A DNA stretch of 20,880 nucleotides from Kiloniellales bacterium (GCA_022360075.1 JAKSDN010000688.1:1-20880); one strand, 5' to 3'. Shown: positions 1 to 7,692, counted from the first letter of the stretch. Made by a program: numbers and translations. Notes: generated by a model not told the origin, from the letters alone.

Positions 1-60
1 GCGCAAGTCGAGGCGGCGGCGCGGATGATGGGCGAAGTTCTGGCTGATGAGCCTCACTAG
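1..60 (+). CDS. C-terminal tail of an unidentified protein (partial)
   Basis: Frame 1 is open from the window edge to a TAG at 58-60 and encodes 19 residues ending in VLADEPH. The other two plus frames contain stops within the first 45 bases. The GC-rich third positions suit the end of a real gene, but 19 codons cannot identify a family. It would be transcribed toward the palindrome at 164-258, which could then serve as its terminator. Its reality is inferred, not shown. Confidence 0.35.
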   Translation, partial: AQVEAAARMMGEVLADEPH

Positions 61-163
61 GCCGGGATGATCGTGCCAAGGGTCATTAATACGAGGGGTC
101 ACAGATCTTGACTTTTGCATTGCGCTGAAGCGCCTCGATTTCCTTTGTTCGGATCGTCCCCTC

Positions 164-258
164 CTCCTCATGCTGAGCCTGTCGAAGGGTGAGGATCGCT
201 CCGGCTTTGCCCGATGCACCGAGCAATCCTCATACTTCGACAGGCTCAGCATGAGGAG
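164..258. repeat. Large palindromic element (REP-like hairpin)
   Basis: Perfect 24-base inverted arms lie at 164-187 and 235-258; the right arm contains CTTCGACAGGCTCAGCATGA. Inside them is a second arm pair, 191-201 and 221-231, with one mismatch, leaving a 19-base loop at 202-220. The whole folds as one long hairpin. The core resembles a palindromic repeat I remember as dispersed in many alphaproteobacterial genomes; that is recollection, not a search result. It begins 7 bases past the cyclase stop codon and could terminate transcription from both sides. Confidence 0.8.
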
Positions 259-265
259 ACAGGCA

Positions 266-1444
266 CTAGTCCTGGCCAGGCACGAAGACCTCTTGCCGTT
301 CACCGACGCCGCGCAGCGTGAAGTGTCCGATCGAGGCCGTCGGCATCGGGCAACTCTCGGCGAAGCTGGCCGACAGCACGATCTCTCGGCTACGCTCGGC
401 TGCCAGCGATTCGAGCCGGGCGGCCAAGTTGACCGCGGGGCCGATCGCCGTGAAGTCGAGCCGGCCGCCGCTGCCGATGTTGCCGTAGAGCAGACGGCCG
501 TGATGCAAGGCAAGGCCGAAGCGAAGCGACGGAGTCTCCGCATCGGCGTGTTCCCGGTTCCAATCCTCTAAACGGCCGCTTGCTTCCAGCGCGGCCTCGA
601 GGGCTGCCTGGCAGACGGCCGGCGTCTCCGACGCTGCCGCGATCGGGAAGATCGCCAACACGCCATCGCCCATGAACTTCAGGACCTCGCCGCCCGCGGA
701 CTCGATGGCGGGGACCAGACAGTCGAAATAACTGTTGAGCAAGGCGATGACTTCGTGACCGGGCCGCGACTCGCTGAGCCGCGTGAAGCCGCGCAGATCG
801 GAAAGCCAGATCACCGAGTGAATCTCTTCCACGTCGCCTCGGCGAATGCGGCCACCTAGAATCTGCTCGCCGGAGTTTCGGCCGACGTAGGTGTTGAGCA
901 AATTGCTCGCGGTACGGCGCAGAGCGAAGATCTCCGCGACGCGCGACAAGGGACGAACGACTTCGCGGATCGCCGCCAGGTCATGGTCGGTGAAGCCGCC
1001 CGCCCGGCACGTCGACCAGGTCGCGACATGGGTTTCGCCGTTGGTAAAATTGAGCGGTAGAGCCAGGTAGTCGGTCACGCCTTCTGCGTGCAACTCGGCC
1101 AGAACGGGAAAGGCGTCGTTGGCAAAGCCGTCCTCCAGAACGGCACGGAACTCCTCGCCTCGATGGGCGACCCATTGGGCCGGGCTTCTCAGAAAGGTCT
1201 CCTGGCTAAGCACCTCGTGGGGCGCTTCCGAGATCGAGACGCTCGAGCCGGCAAGCCAAAGCAGGCGGCGGCCCATGGCGTTCGGGTGCAGCGTGCGGAC
1301 GAAGACCGCGACGCGATGAAGCGGCAGGCCGGAATCGTAAAGCCCGTCACAGAGTTGCTGGAGCACGGCGTCGGGCTGATCCGCCCCTGGCGCGCCGTCG
1401 ATCAGCCACGCGACGATCGGCTCGATTTTCGGCGAAAGCAGCAT
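266..1444 (-). CDS. Class III adenylate/guanylate cyclase, soluble
   Basis: Predicted 392-residue cytosolic cyclase making cAMP (or cGMP) from the nucleoside triphosphate. The catalytic domain spans about residues 205-390. Metal-binding aspartates are D216 (WLSDLRGFT) and D260 (FMGDGVLAIF). K256 and D330 sit where adenine-selecting residues are expected, and N339/R343 (PAVNLAARLE) match the transition-state pair. Residues 1-175 have no recognised motif and no membrane segment; the region could be a GAF-like sensory domain, which is a guess. The ATG at 1444 is preferred over an upstream TTG at 1459 because GGAG lies 9 bases before it. The gene diverges from the rpfF-like gene across about 200 bases, so the two may share regulation. 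Adenylate cyclase is favoured over guanylate cyclase from the lysine/aspartate pair. Confidence 0.88.
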   Translation of the reverse strand: MLLSPKIEPIVAWLIDGAPGADQPDAVLQQLCDGLYDSGLPLHRVAVFVRTLHPNAMGRRLLWLAGSSVSISEAPHEVLSQETFLRSPAQWVAHRGEEFRAVLEDGFANDAFPVLAELHAEGVTDYLALPLNFTNGETHVATWSTCRAGGFTDHDLAAIREVVRPLSRVAEIFALRRTASNLLNTYVGRNSGEQILGGRIRRGDVEEIHSVIWLSDLRGFTRLSESRPGHEVIALLNSYFDCLVPAIESAGGEVLKFMGDGVLAIFPIAAASETPAVCQAALEAALEASGRLEDWNREHADAETPSLRFGLALHHGRLLYGNIGSGGRLDFTAIGPAVNLAARLESLAAERSREIVLSASFAESCPMPTASIGHFTLRGVGERQEVFVPGQD

Positions 1445-1607
1445 GGATAAGGGCTCCAAAGTTACAGGTTATGCGTGCCATTCATCGCGGAATCAGCGTC
1501 TCCGGCGAGCAGGAAATACAGAGATCGCAAACAAGTTTAATCGACCGCTGTCACAAATTGGTCTCTCCCAATGCCTTGCACGCAGAACGCGTTGCAATCA
1601 TCCTTAC

Positions 1608-1624
1608 GTGACGAAACAAGTCAC
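1608..1624. promoter_or_regulatory. Inverted repeat GTGAC-N7-GTCAC upstream of rpfF-like gene
   Basis: Five-base perfect arms at 1608-1612 and 1620-1624 are separated by gaaacaa. The site ends 24 bases before the rpfF-like ATG, in the divergent spacer shared with the cyclase gene. The half-sites resemble CRP/Clp-type GTGA/TCAC, but the spacing between them is 9, not the 6 of canonical CRP sites. It may be an operator; short arms like these also arise by chance. Confidence 0.25.
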
Positions 1625-1648
1625 CACTCAAAAGCCCAGGAGGCAGGC

Positions 1649-2665
1649 ATGGAAAGAAGCCATCAAGCGCTTGTGCATTCGGGACCGCACATTCCGATGT
1701 TCAATCCGACTGAAGCCATGAGGCCGACGCTGCCAAGTGCCATTCAAAAACGCGCCGGTGCAAGGACAAGACCGGAGTTGTCTGTGCGAAACATCGACGA
1801 AGCCGCGCCTTCGGGCCGATTGACGGCGCTCGACCTTCCTCTCAAGGAGCTCGAGATCGACTTCGATCCGCAGGAACGGATTTTCTGGCAGTGGATGAAG
1901 CCAGAGGGCCGTCCGAGCTACACGCTTGGCATGCTGCGCGAGATCCGGCGCTCGCTGGACCGCGTGCAGGCGATGTTCGTGGAGCGCGCCGGCGACCCCG
2001 AGCCCGCGGTCAAGTACGTCGTGATGGGCTCGAAGATGCCCGGCATCTTTAATCTCGGCGGTGATCTTCCGCTTTTCGCCGATCGCATCCGGGCTGGCGA
2101 CGGCGAGGCCTTGCGGCACTATGCCCATAGCTGCATCGAGCTGCAGTACGATCGGGCGGTCAACCAGGAGCTGCCCTATATCTCGATCTCGCTGGTTCAG
2201 GGCGATGCCTTGGGCGGGGGCTTCGAGTGCTGCCTCGCCGACGACCTCATCATCGCCGAGCGCAGCGCCAAGTTCGGCCTGCCCGAGATCCTGTTCAACC
2301 TGTTCCCGGGCATGGGCGCCTACAGCTTCCTGTCGCGCCGGCTGGACCCGGTGCAGGCCGAGCGGATGATCCTGAGCGGTAAGATCTACAAGGCCGAGGA
2401 GCTGCAGGAGATCGGCTTGGTCGACGAGGTGGTCGACGACGGCAAGGGCATCGAGGCGGTCTATGCCTTCGCGGCCCGCAATCGCCGGCGGTTCCAGGCA
2501 CGGCGCGCGGTCTATCAGGCGCGGCGTCTGGCCCGTCCGATCACGCTCGAGGAGCTGACCGCGATCACCGACCTCTGGGTCGATGCGGCCTTGACCCTCG
2601 ATCCCGGCGATCTGCGCAAGATGGAACGCCTGGCAGCCGCGCAGGACCGGAGGCGCCGCCGCTAA
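1649..2665 (+). CDS. rpfF: RpfF-like DSF synthase (crotonase fold)
   Basis: A 338-residue crotonase-superfamily protein most like RpfF, which makes cis-2-unsaturated fatty acid signals (DSF family) from acyl-ACP by combined dehydratase and thioesterase steps. Diagnostic segments are FNLGGDLPLF (about 134-143), SLVQGDALGGGFE (181-193) and LPEILFNLFPGMGAYSF (211-227). E193 and E213 correspond to the two catalytic glutamates of Xanthomonas RpfF. Ordinary enoyl-CoA hydratases lack the NLGGDL and LFPGMGAYSF combination. The ATG at 1649 follows AGGAGG with a 5-base gap; an open frame continues up to 1571 but has no comparable ribosome site. It carries an N-terminal extension of several dozen residues relative to the roughly 290-residue Xanthomonas protein. 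It converges on an rpfC-like gene, the arrangement of known DSF loci. No rpfB-like acyl-CoA ligase is in the window. Confidence 0.88.
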   Translation: MERSHQALVHSGPHIPMFNPTEAMRPTLPSAIQKRAGARTRPELSVRNIDEAAPSGRLTALDLPLKELEIDFDPQERIFWQWMKPEGRPSYTLGMLREIRRSLDRVQAMFVERAGDPEPAVKYVVMGSKMPGIFNLGGDLPLFADRIRAGDGEALRHYAHSCIELQYDRAVNQELPYISISLVQGDALGGGFECCLADDLIIAERSAKFGLPEILFNLFPGMGAYSFLSRRLDPVQAERMILSGKIYKAEELQEIGLVDEVVDDGKGIEAVYAFAARNRRRFQARRAVYQARRLARPITLEELTAITDLWVDAALTLDPGDLRKMERLAAAQDRRRRR

Positions 2666-2714
2666 GCGAAAGCAAGAAACCGACGCTTCGACCGGAACAG
2701 CCGAGACATCCGTT

Positions 2715-2753
2715 CCGCAAGCCTCCGGGACAAAGGGGGCGGAGGCGATGCGG
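2715..2753. terminator. Hairpin between convergent rpfF- and rpfC-like genes
   Basis: Arms GCCTCCG (2721-2727) and CGGAGGC (2740-2746) extend outward, past small bulges, with CCGCA (2715-2719) and TGCGG (2749-2753). The element sits in the 118-base gap between two convergent stop codons, where a bidirectional terminator is expected. There is no clear T-tract on either strand, so factor-independent activity is uncertain. Confidence 0.45.
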
Positions 2754-2783
2754 AGCCCGTCGCGGCGATAAGCCGATGGGACG

Positions 2784-5384
2784 CTAAATCGGTCGGCTCG
2801 TGCGCCGGCGATCGCTCAAGTAATCCGTGATCGCCGAGCGGAAGCGGGAGAACTCTCGATCGAGGCGATCGAGCAGTTCCGCACTGTCCCGCTGTAGTTC
2901 GAAGTGCGCGGTGTTGCAGATGCCGGCGCAAATGCGGTGGATCCGCAAAGCGCCGAGGTTGGCGGCGCTACTCCTTAGCGCATGGGCACAGTCGCGCAGC
3001 TCGCGCAGATCCTTGGCCTCGCAGGCCGATCTCATCTGCTTCAGAACCTGCTCTGTGTCGACGATGAAGTGGTCGACGACCTCGATCAGGAAATCGCTTC
3101 CCGGCTCCAGCTCTTGAATGTCACTCAAGGAGCGAAGATTGATCACGGGCTCGCTATCGGCCGAGAACCGCGGATGGCTCGCGATGTCGGTGACCCTGGC
3201 ATCGAACGCTTCCTCGGGCCTCTCGGACTCGGGCTTGCAGGTCGCCTCCGCCACGCATTCGTAGATCGATTCCAGCAGTCGGCCGGCCTCGACCGGCTTG
3301 GTGATGTAGCCGTCCATGCCGGCGTCGGTGCAGGCCTTGCGCGTCTCCGTGGTCGCATCAGCGGTCAGCGCGATGATCGGCACGTAGGGCTCGTCCAGAT
3401 GGCTGAAGCGATACAGCTTGGTCACGTCCAAGCCGCTGGTGCCCGGCATGTTCACGTCCATCAGCACGGCATCGAAGCGCTCGGCCTCCATCGCATCGAG
3501 CGCCTCGTCACCGGTCTGCGCAAGATTCGCCGTGTGGCCGGCGCGCTCGAGAATCTTCGCCGTGACCATGCGGTTCACCGCGTTGTCCTCGGCCACGAGG
3601 ATCCGCAGCGGACGCCGGCGGCCGGACTGGGCCAGGCGCAGGCTCGCATCGACCTCAGCCTCGCTGCGTGCCGGATCGAACGCTTGGGCGCAATGCACGG
3701 CATTGAGCAGCACTTGATCGCTGAGCGGCAGGGCGAGCATGGCCATGAAGTTTTCGCGATGATCCTGCAATAGCCCGGGCAGCTCCGCCCGCTCGGCCAG
3801 CAGGAGGCAGGTGAAGACGCCACCCGGATCGACGGATTGCAGGTCCCGCACGATCTCCGAAGGGTCGCCATCCAGCCGGTTGGTGTTGATGAGCGCGATG
3901 TGGTGGCGCTGCCCCTCGCCGAGATCCTGGGCCAGGAAGTCTGCCGCCTGATCGATGTCGCGGGCCTCGGCGATCTGCAGGAAGCTGTCGGCGAAGACAC
4001 GATGCAAGCCGCGTGAGAGCGCCCGATCCGGCCCCAAGACGATCAATCGGCCACGCGCCAGGCGCTGCACCGCCTCGTCGAGGCTCTCGTCACGATCGCT
4101 GGCCCGGTCGAAAGCCGCGCTGACCCAGAACACGCTGCCTTTGTCGAGCTCGCTCGTGAAGTCGATCTCGCCACCCAGCAGCTCGGTCAATTGCCTGGAG
4201 ATAGAAAGCCCGAGGCCGGTGCCGCCATAGCGTCGATTGGTGGCTTCGTCGGCCTTGGTGAAGCTGTCGAAAATGCGGTCGTGCTCCTCTGCCGGGATGC
4301 CGATTCCGGTATCGCTCACGGCAAATCTGAGGGTGACCCGGCCGGCCTCCTCGCTCAGCAGCTCGATCGAGAGCATCACGTGGCCGCGCTCGGTGAACTT
4401 CACCGCGTTGGCCAGCAGGTTGGTCACGACCTGTCGCAGGTGCTGCAAACCCCCGTGCAGGCGATAGGGCACCTCGGGCGAGATATGGACCAGCAGCCGC
4501 AGGCCACCGCCTTCGGCCTGCGGACGGATGATCGAGAGGATGTCGGCCATCTCGGCGTGCAGGTCGAAGTCGACGGCATCGACCGACATCTTGCCGGCCT
4601 CGATGCGCGAGACGTCGAGGATGTCCTCGATCAGCGACAGGAGCGCGCGGCCGGAGGTCCCGACCGTCCGCGTCATGTCGCGCTGCTCGCGATCGAGGCG
4701 GGTATCCTGCAGGAGATCGCTGATGCCGATGATGGCGTTCAGAGGCGTGCGCAGCTCGTGGCTCATGTTGGCGAGGAAGCGGCTCTTGGCCTGGTTCGCC
4801 TCTTCGGCCTGGGCCTTCGCCAAGGTCAGCTTTCTGATCAGGGTGGAGACATAGGCCGGGAGGATCGCCAGCGCCGCCAGCAGGCTCGTCGCCATGTAGG
4901 GCTCGGAGCGCCAATAGGCGGTGGTCATCGTAACCCAGAAAAAGCCGATGATCGAAGCCGCCGCCGAGGCCGCGATGTAGGGGACGCCATAGCGAAAGCC
5001 GTTGCCGAACGTGATCCAGAGATAGAGCGGATAGAGCAGGCTCGCAGCCTCCCCGCCCCAGTGCATCAGGACTGACAGGCAGGTGAAGTCCGTGACCATG
5101 CCGCAAAGGCGCCGGACGACCGACTTGGCCGGGCGCAGCACGATCAATACGAGGTAGATGACCGAAAGGGCGAGATAGGTGCCGGTATAGAGCGCGCCCA
5201 GCCAATAGGGACCGTGGTCGAACTCGCTCTCGACGCTCAGGTAGAGGAAATAGAAGGCGGCAAAGAGCACGATCACGATGCGAATGATCGCCTGTTCGTG
5301 CTCGCTGTCCTCGCGCTGTCTCAGGCGTTGCAACAAAGCGCGCAACGCACCGGGCTCGCGTCCGACGTCAGGCATTGAGCTCAT
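2784..5384 (-). CDS. rpfC: RpfC-like hybrid sensor histidine kinase (TM-HK-REC-HPt)
   Basis: An 866-residue membrane sensor kinase, best read as the DSF receptor RpfC. A short polar N-terminus with DSEHEQ just before the first membrane segment matches the RpfC sensor start (Xanthomonas has DSEHAQ). About five or six hydrophobic segments follow between residues 34 and 185, with the GNGFRYG loop near 127-133. Next are the kinase core (HELRTP, histidine about 209; [23 protein letters not shown]), a true receiver with phospho-acceptor aspartate about 643 (LMDVNMPG) and TKP near 695, and a C-terminal HPt with histidine about 801 ([13 protein letters not shown]). Between kinase and receiver, about residues 445-570, lies an extra receiver-like segment lacking the aspartate. 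The start could be GTG 5390, ATG 5384 or ATG 5375; none has a strong ribosome site. It lies downstream of the REC-PAS-HK gene on the same strand. Confidence 0.88.
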   Translation of the reverse strand: MSSMPDVGREPGALRALLQRLRQREDSEHEQAIIRIVIVLFAAFYFLYLSVESEFDHGPYWLGALYTGTYLALSVIYLVLIVLRPAKSVVRRLCGMVTDFTCLSVLMHWGGEAASLLYPLYLWITFGNGFRYGVPYIAASAAASIIGFFWVTMTTAYWRSEPYMATSLLAALAILPAYVSTLIRKLTLAKAQAEEANQAKSRFLANMSHELRTPLNAIIGISDLLQDTRLDREQRDMTRTVGTSGRALLSLIEDILDVSRIEAGKMSVDAVDFDLHAEMADILSIIRPQAEGGGLRLLVHISPEVPYRLHGGLQHLRQVVTNLLANAVKFTERGHVMLSIELLSEEAGRVTLRFAVSDTGIGIPAEEHDRIFDSFTKADEATNRRYGGTGLGLSISRQLTELLGGEIDFTSELDKGSVFWVSAAFDRASDRDESLDEAVQRLARGRLIVLGPDRALSRGLHRVFADSFLQIAEARDIDQAADFLAQDLGEGQRHHIALINTNRLDGDPSEIVRDLQSVDPGGVFTCLLLAERAELPGLLQDHRENFMAMLALPLSDQVLLNAVHCAQAFDPARSEAEVDASLRLAQSGRRRPLRILVAEDNAVNRMVTAKILERAGHTANLAQTGDEALDAMEAERFDAVLMDVNMPGTSGLDVTKLYRFSHLDEPYVPIIALTADATTETRKACTDAGMDGYITKPVEAGRLLESIYECVAEATCKPESERPEEAFDARVTDIASHPRFSADSEPVINLRSLSDIQELEPGSDFLIEVVDHFIVDTEQVLKQMRSACEAKDLRELRDCAHALRSSAANLGALRIHRICAGICNTAHFELQRDSAELLDRLDREFSRFRSAITDYLSDRRRTSRPI

Positions 5385-5411
5385 GGTCACGAGAAAGTCT
5401 CAATACAAAGA

Positions 5412-5431
5412 AGGCAATGCAAGCTTTGCCT
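5412..5431. promoter_or_regulatory. Inverted repeat AGGCAA-N8-TTGCCT upstream of rpfC-like gene
   Basis: Perfect 6-base arms at 5412-5417 and 5426-5431 form a 20-base palindromic site. It lies 28 bases before the ATG at 5384, where an operator overlapping a promoter or leader would sit. The 165-base gap it lies in separates the rpfC-like gene from the upstream REC-PAS-HK gene. No convincing -35/-10 pair was found around it. The functional role is inferred. Confidence 0.3.
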
Positions 5432-5540
5432 CGCGTAGCACGACTAAGACCGAGCTCGCCCACAATCCGCGGTTCGCTCGCTTTTGCGACAACGCCCCCC
5501 AAAAGAAAACTGTCCTCGAGTCTGCCAGCAAAGGGTTAAC

Positions 5541-5561
5541 GCCGGCGCGCTATTCGCCGGC
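5541..5561 (-). terminator. Possible hairpin terminator at end of REC-PAS-HK gene
   Basis: Arms GCCGGCG (5541-5547) and CGCCGGC (5555-5561) surround a 7-base loop containing the stop codon. On the minus strand the hairpin is followed by GTTAACCCTTT, a weak T-rich run. It could limit read-through from the REC-PAS-HK gene into the rpfC-like gene, or act only as an attenuator. Confidence 0.35.
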
Positions 5562-7235
5562 TTGCTCGGCCCGGCTCGCCCGATGGACCGTCCGCTCGGC
5601 GGGGAAGAGGATCTTGATACGGGTTCCCTTCCCCACCTCACTTTCAATGTCTAGCTGACCCCCGTGCAGCTTGGTTAAATCGCTGGCGAGCGGCAGACCG
5701 AGCCCCGTGCCCGAATACCGGCTCTTTGAAGAGCTCTCCACCCGCCCAAATCTGGACTTCGCGACCGACAGATCCTGCTCGGAGATGCCGATGCCGGTAT
5801 CGCTGACCTCGAGTATGATCTCGCCGCGGTTGGTGGTCGAGGCTTTGAGCGTGACCGCGCCGCCCTGCGGCGTGAACTTGACCCCATTCGAAAGCAGATT
5901 GCCGAGAATCTGCTTCAGCCGCCGCTCATCGCCGCGCAGCGCCGGAAGCGCCGAATCGCAGTCGGTCGCAATGCGAACGCCGCCGCTGTCGGCCCGCTTC
6001 TGAATCCCGCCGATCGATTCGGCCAACAGGACGCCGAGGTCGACGACCTCGTCGTTCAACTCCATGCGGCCGGCCTCGATGGTCGAGACGTCGAGCAGGT
6101 CATTGATGATGTCCAGCAGATGCTCGGCGCTGGTGCGGATGTCTTGCGCGTACTCGGTGTACTTCGCGTTGCCGATCGGCCCGAAGAGCTCCGAGCGCAT
6201 CACGTCGGCGAAGCCGATGACCGCGTTCAGGGGCGTGCGCAGCTCGTGGCTCATGCTGGCCAGGAACTCGGTCTTGGTCCGATTGCCGGCCTCCGCCTCT
6301 TCCTTCGCGCGGTGCAGGGCCCGTTCCACGGCCTTGCGCTCGGTGATGTCGACGGACACGGTCACCACGTTGGCGACGCGGCCGGTGGAATCGAACAGCG
6401 GTGCCTTGGTGGTCAGGAAGATCCGTTGCTCGCCGATATGGCTCGAATAGGACTCCTCCGAGCCGGACAGCGTTTCACCGCTGTCGAAGACGCTCTGGTC
6501 CATCTCCAGGTGGCGCGCCGCGTAGGCGTCGCCGAAGAGATCGGCGATCGGCAGACCGACGGCCGCCTCCGGATCGGTGCTGAAGAAGGCGCCCTGATAG
6601 TTGTTCACGAACACGCAGCGCCCGCTGCGGTCGGTCACGCAGATCATGGCCGGCACGGAGTTGGTGACCAGCCGCAGCTTCTCCTCGCTTTCGCGCAGCT
6701 CCTCCTTCCTGAGCTGGTTGGTCGTCCGGAGCTTCTGCTCCAGGACCGAGGCGCGGCGCTTGATGATCTGCTGCTGCTTGCGCAGCGTCAGCAGGTTGTG
6801 CGCACGGGCACGGAACTCGTAGTGATCGAGCGGGCTCAGGAGGAAATCGGTCGCCCCCGCCTCGAGTGCCTTGTAGCGGAAGTCGCGATCCTCGTAGACC
6901 GTCACGACGATGATCGGCACGTCGTTGCACAGCGGTCGCCCGCGCAGCTCGCGAATGAAGGCCGCGCCGTCCATCGCGGGCATCTTGTAGTCGGTGATGA
7001 CGAGATCGGGCGTGTTGTCGGCGATCCAGTCGAGCGCGGCCTGGGGCTCGCCGAAGCTCTGGACGATCGTCTCTTCGTCGAGCGAGGTGGCGAGTTTCGA
7101 GAGAATGTCCCGATTGGTGACGCGATCGTCGACGATGACGATCACGGGAACGTCCCGTCCCAATCCGCTTGCCTGGCCGATCACGGGGGCCTGTGGCGCC
7201 ACCCGGACCACGTTTTGGCGTCTACTGTGTCCCAC
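5550..7235 (-). CDS. Receiver-PAS-histidine kinase with RpfG-like receiver
   Basis: A soluble 561-residue signalling protein with no membrane segment. The receiver (about 30-150) has the acidic pair D36/D37, phospho-acceptor D82 (ITDYKMPAMDG) and T112. The usual lysine is a serine, S134 (DFLLSPLD). The receiver end and linker (EAGATDFLLSP...FRARAHNLLTLRKQQ...ASVLEQKL) read very like Xanthomonas RpfG. The HD-GYP output is missing: instead come a coiled linker, a PAS/PAC domain (about 190-300, ending VDITERK) and a kinase core (MSHELRTP, H330; LGNLLSNGVKF; DTGIGIS; GTGLGLP). GTG 7235 is chosen because AGGCGG lies 9 bases upstream; a GTG at 7295 is open but adds residues that look non-coding. 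It lies upstream of the rpfC-like gene, the rpfG position in classic DSF loci, so it may receive phosphate from that HPt domain. Confidence 0.85.
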   Translation of the reverse strand: MGHSRRQNVVRVAPQAPVIGQASGLGRDVPVIVIVDDRVTNRDILSKLATSLDEETIVQSFGEPQAALDWIADNTPDLVITDYKMPAMDGAAFIRELRGRPLCNDVPIIVVTVYEDRDFRYKALEAGATDFLLSPLDHYEFRARAHNLLTLRKQQQIIKRRASVLEQKLRTTNQLRKEELRESEEKLRLVTNSVPAMICVTDRSGRCVFVNNYQGAFFSTDPEAAVGLPIADLFGDAYAARHLEMDQSVFDSGETLSGSEESYSSHIGEQRIFLTTKAPLFDSTGRVANVVTVSVDITERKAVERALHRAKEEAEAGNRTKTEFLASMSHELRTPLNAVIGFADVMRSELFGPIGNAKYTEYAQDIRTSAEHLLDIINDLLDVSTIEAGRMELNDEVVDLGVLLAESIGGIQKRADSGGVRIATDCDSALPALRGDERRLKQILGNLLSNGVKFTPQGGAVTLKASTTNRGEIILEVSDTGIGISEQDLSVAKSRFGRVESSSKSRYSGTGLGLPLASDLTKLHGGQLDIESEVGKGTRIKILFPAERTVHRASRAEQAGE

Positions 7236-7534
7236 TGCCGCTATCCGCCTTAGCTTGCACGGACGCCCTCTGTGCAATCCATCGTGTCTTCGCACGCAGG
7301 GCCACAGGTCTTAAAGCACGCCTCCCAAATGAAGCGCCAGGACCGCTAGTTAGTCGGCGCCCCGGATCCAGACCGGATACATTCCTGTCCTCAACACTCT
7401 ACAGCGCAATGCATAATCTAGCCAGCATCCTGTTACACGAGGATTTCAGCGTAACCTGCGCTGGCCTTGCGGCATCGAAAGGTCAGGCCGCCCGAGGTCG
7501 GTGGCACGGAGATGACGCGATCGTGAATGAACGA
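7236..7534. other. Spacer between REC-PAS-HK start and tRNA terminator
   Basis: About 300 bases of visibly less GC-rich DNA that must hold the promoter of the minus-strand REC-PAS-HK gene. A plus-strand frame crosses it, but it has no ribosome site and continues through the antisense of the tRNA, so I treat it as non-coding. No confident -35/-10 pair, repeat or small gene was seen. Confidence 0.5.
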
Positions 7535-7564
7535 CGCCCGCCAGTCGTGCATAACCGGCGGGCG
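7535..7564 (-). terminator. Hairpin terminator of tRNA-Gly
   Basis: Perfect 8-base arms CGCCCGCC (7535-7542) and GGCGGGCG (7557-7564) begin 7 bases beyond the tRNA CCA end. On the minus strand the stem is followed by a moderately T-rich stretch (TCGTTCATTC). Position and stem strength fit an intrinsic terminator for the tRNA transcript. Confidence 0.55.
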
Positions 7565-7571
7565 CCCGATC

Positions 7572-7646
7572 TGGAGCGGATGAAGGGAATCGAACCCTCG
7601 ACACGAAGCTTGGGAAGCTTCTGCTCTACCACTGAGCTACATCCGC
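7572..7646 (-). tRNA. tRNA-Gly (anticodon CCC)
   Basis: Read on the minus strand, the 75 bases fold into a full cloverleaf. The 7-bp acceptor is GCGGATG/CATCCGC with discriminator U and an encoded CCA end. The D arm is GCTCAGTGGTAGAGC, the anticodon stem GAAGC/GCTTC, and the T arm contains GGTTCGAATCC. The loop TTCCCAA gives anticodon CCC, reading the glycine codon GGG; U at the discriminator fits bacterial glycine tRNAs. On the minus strand a possible promoter, TTGCGT-N17-TAACGT, lies just upstream. No sign of an element integrated into its 3' end was seen. Confidence 0.95.
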
Positions 7647-7692
7647 AGCGTCCGATAAGGACGTTAGGCCGCTTCGCCTAGGGACGCAAGAA

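Noticed and set aside
4191..5075. Plus-strand open frames of up to 294 residues within 2800-5100
   Set aside because: They are antisense shadows of the rpfC-like kinase, which carries all kinase, receiver and HPt motifs in order.
7535..7646. Integration site of a mobile element at the tRNA-Gly
   Set aside because: No duplicated tRNA 3' end, integrase or change of gene content is visible beside it.
7169..7681. Plus-strand open frame crossing the tRNA region
   Set aside because: Its C-terminal part (ERMKGIEPSTRSLGSFCSTTELHP) is the well-known false translation of the antisense of a tRNA gene.
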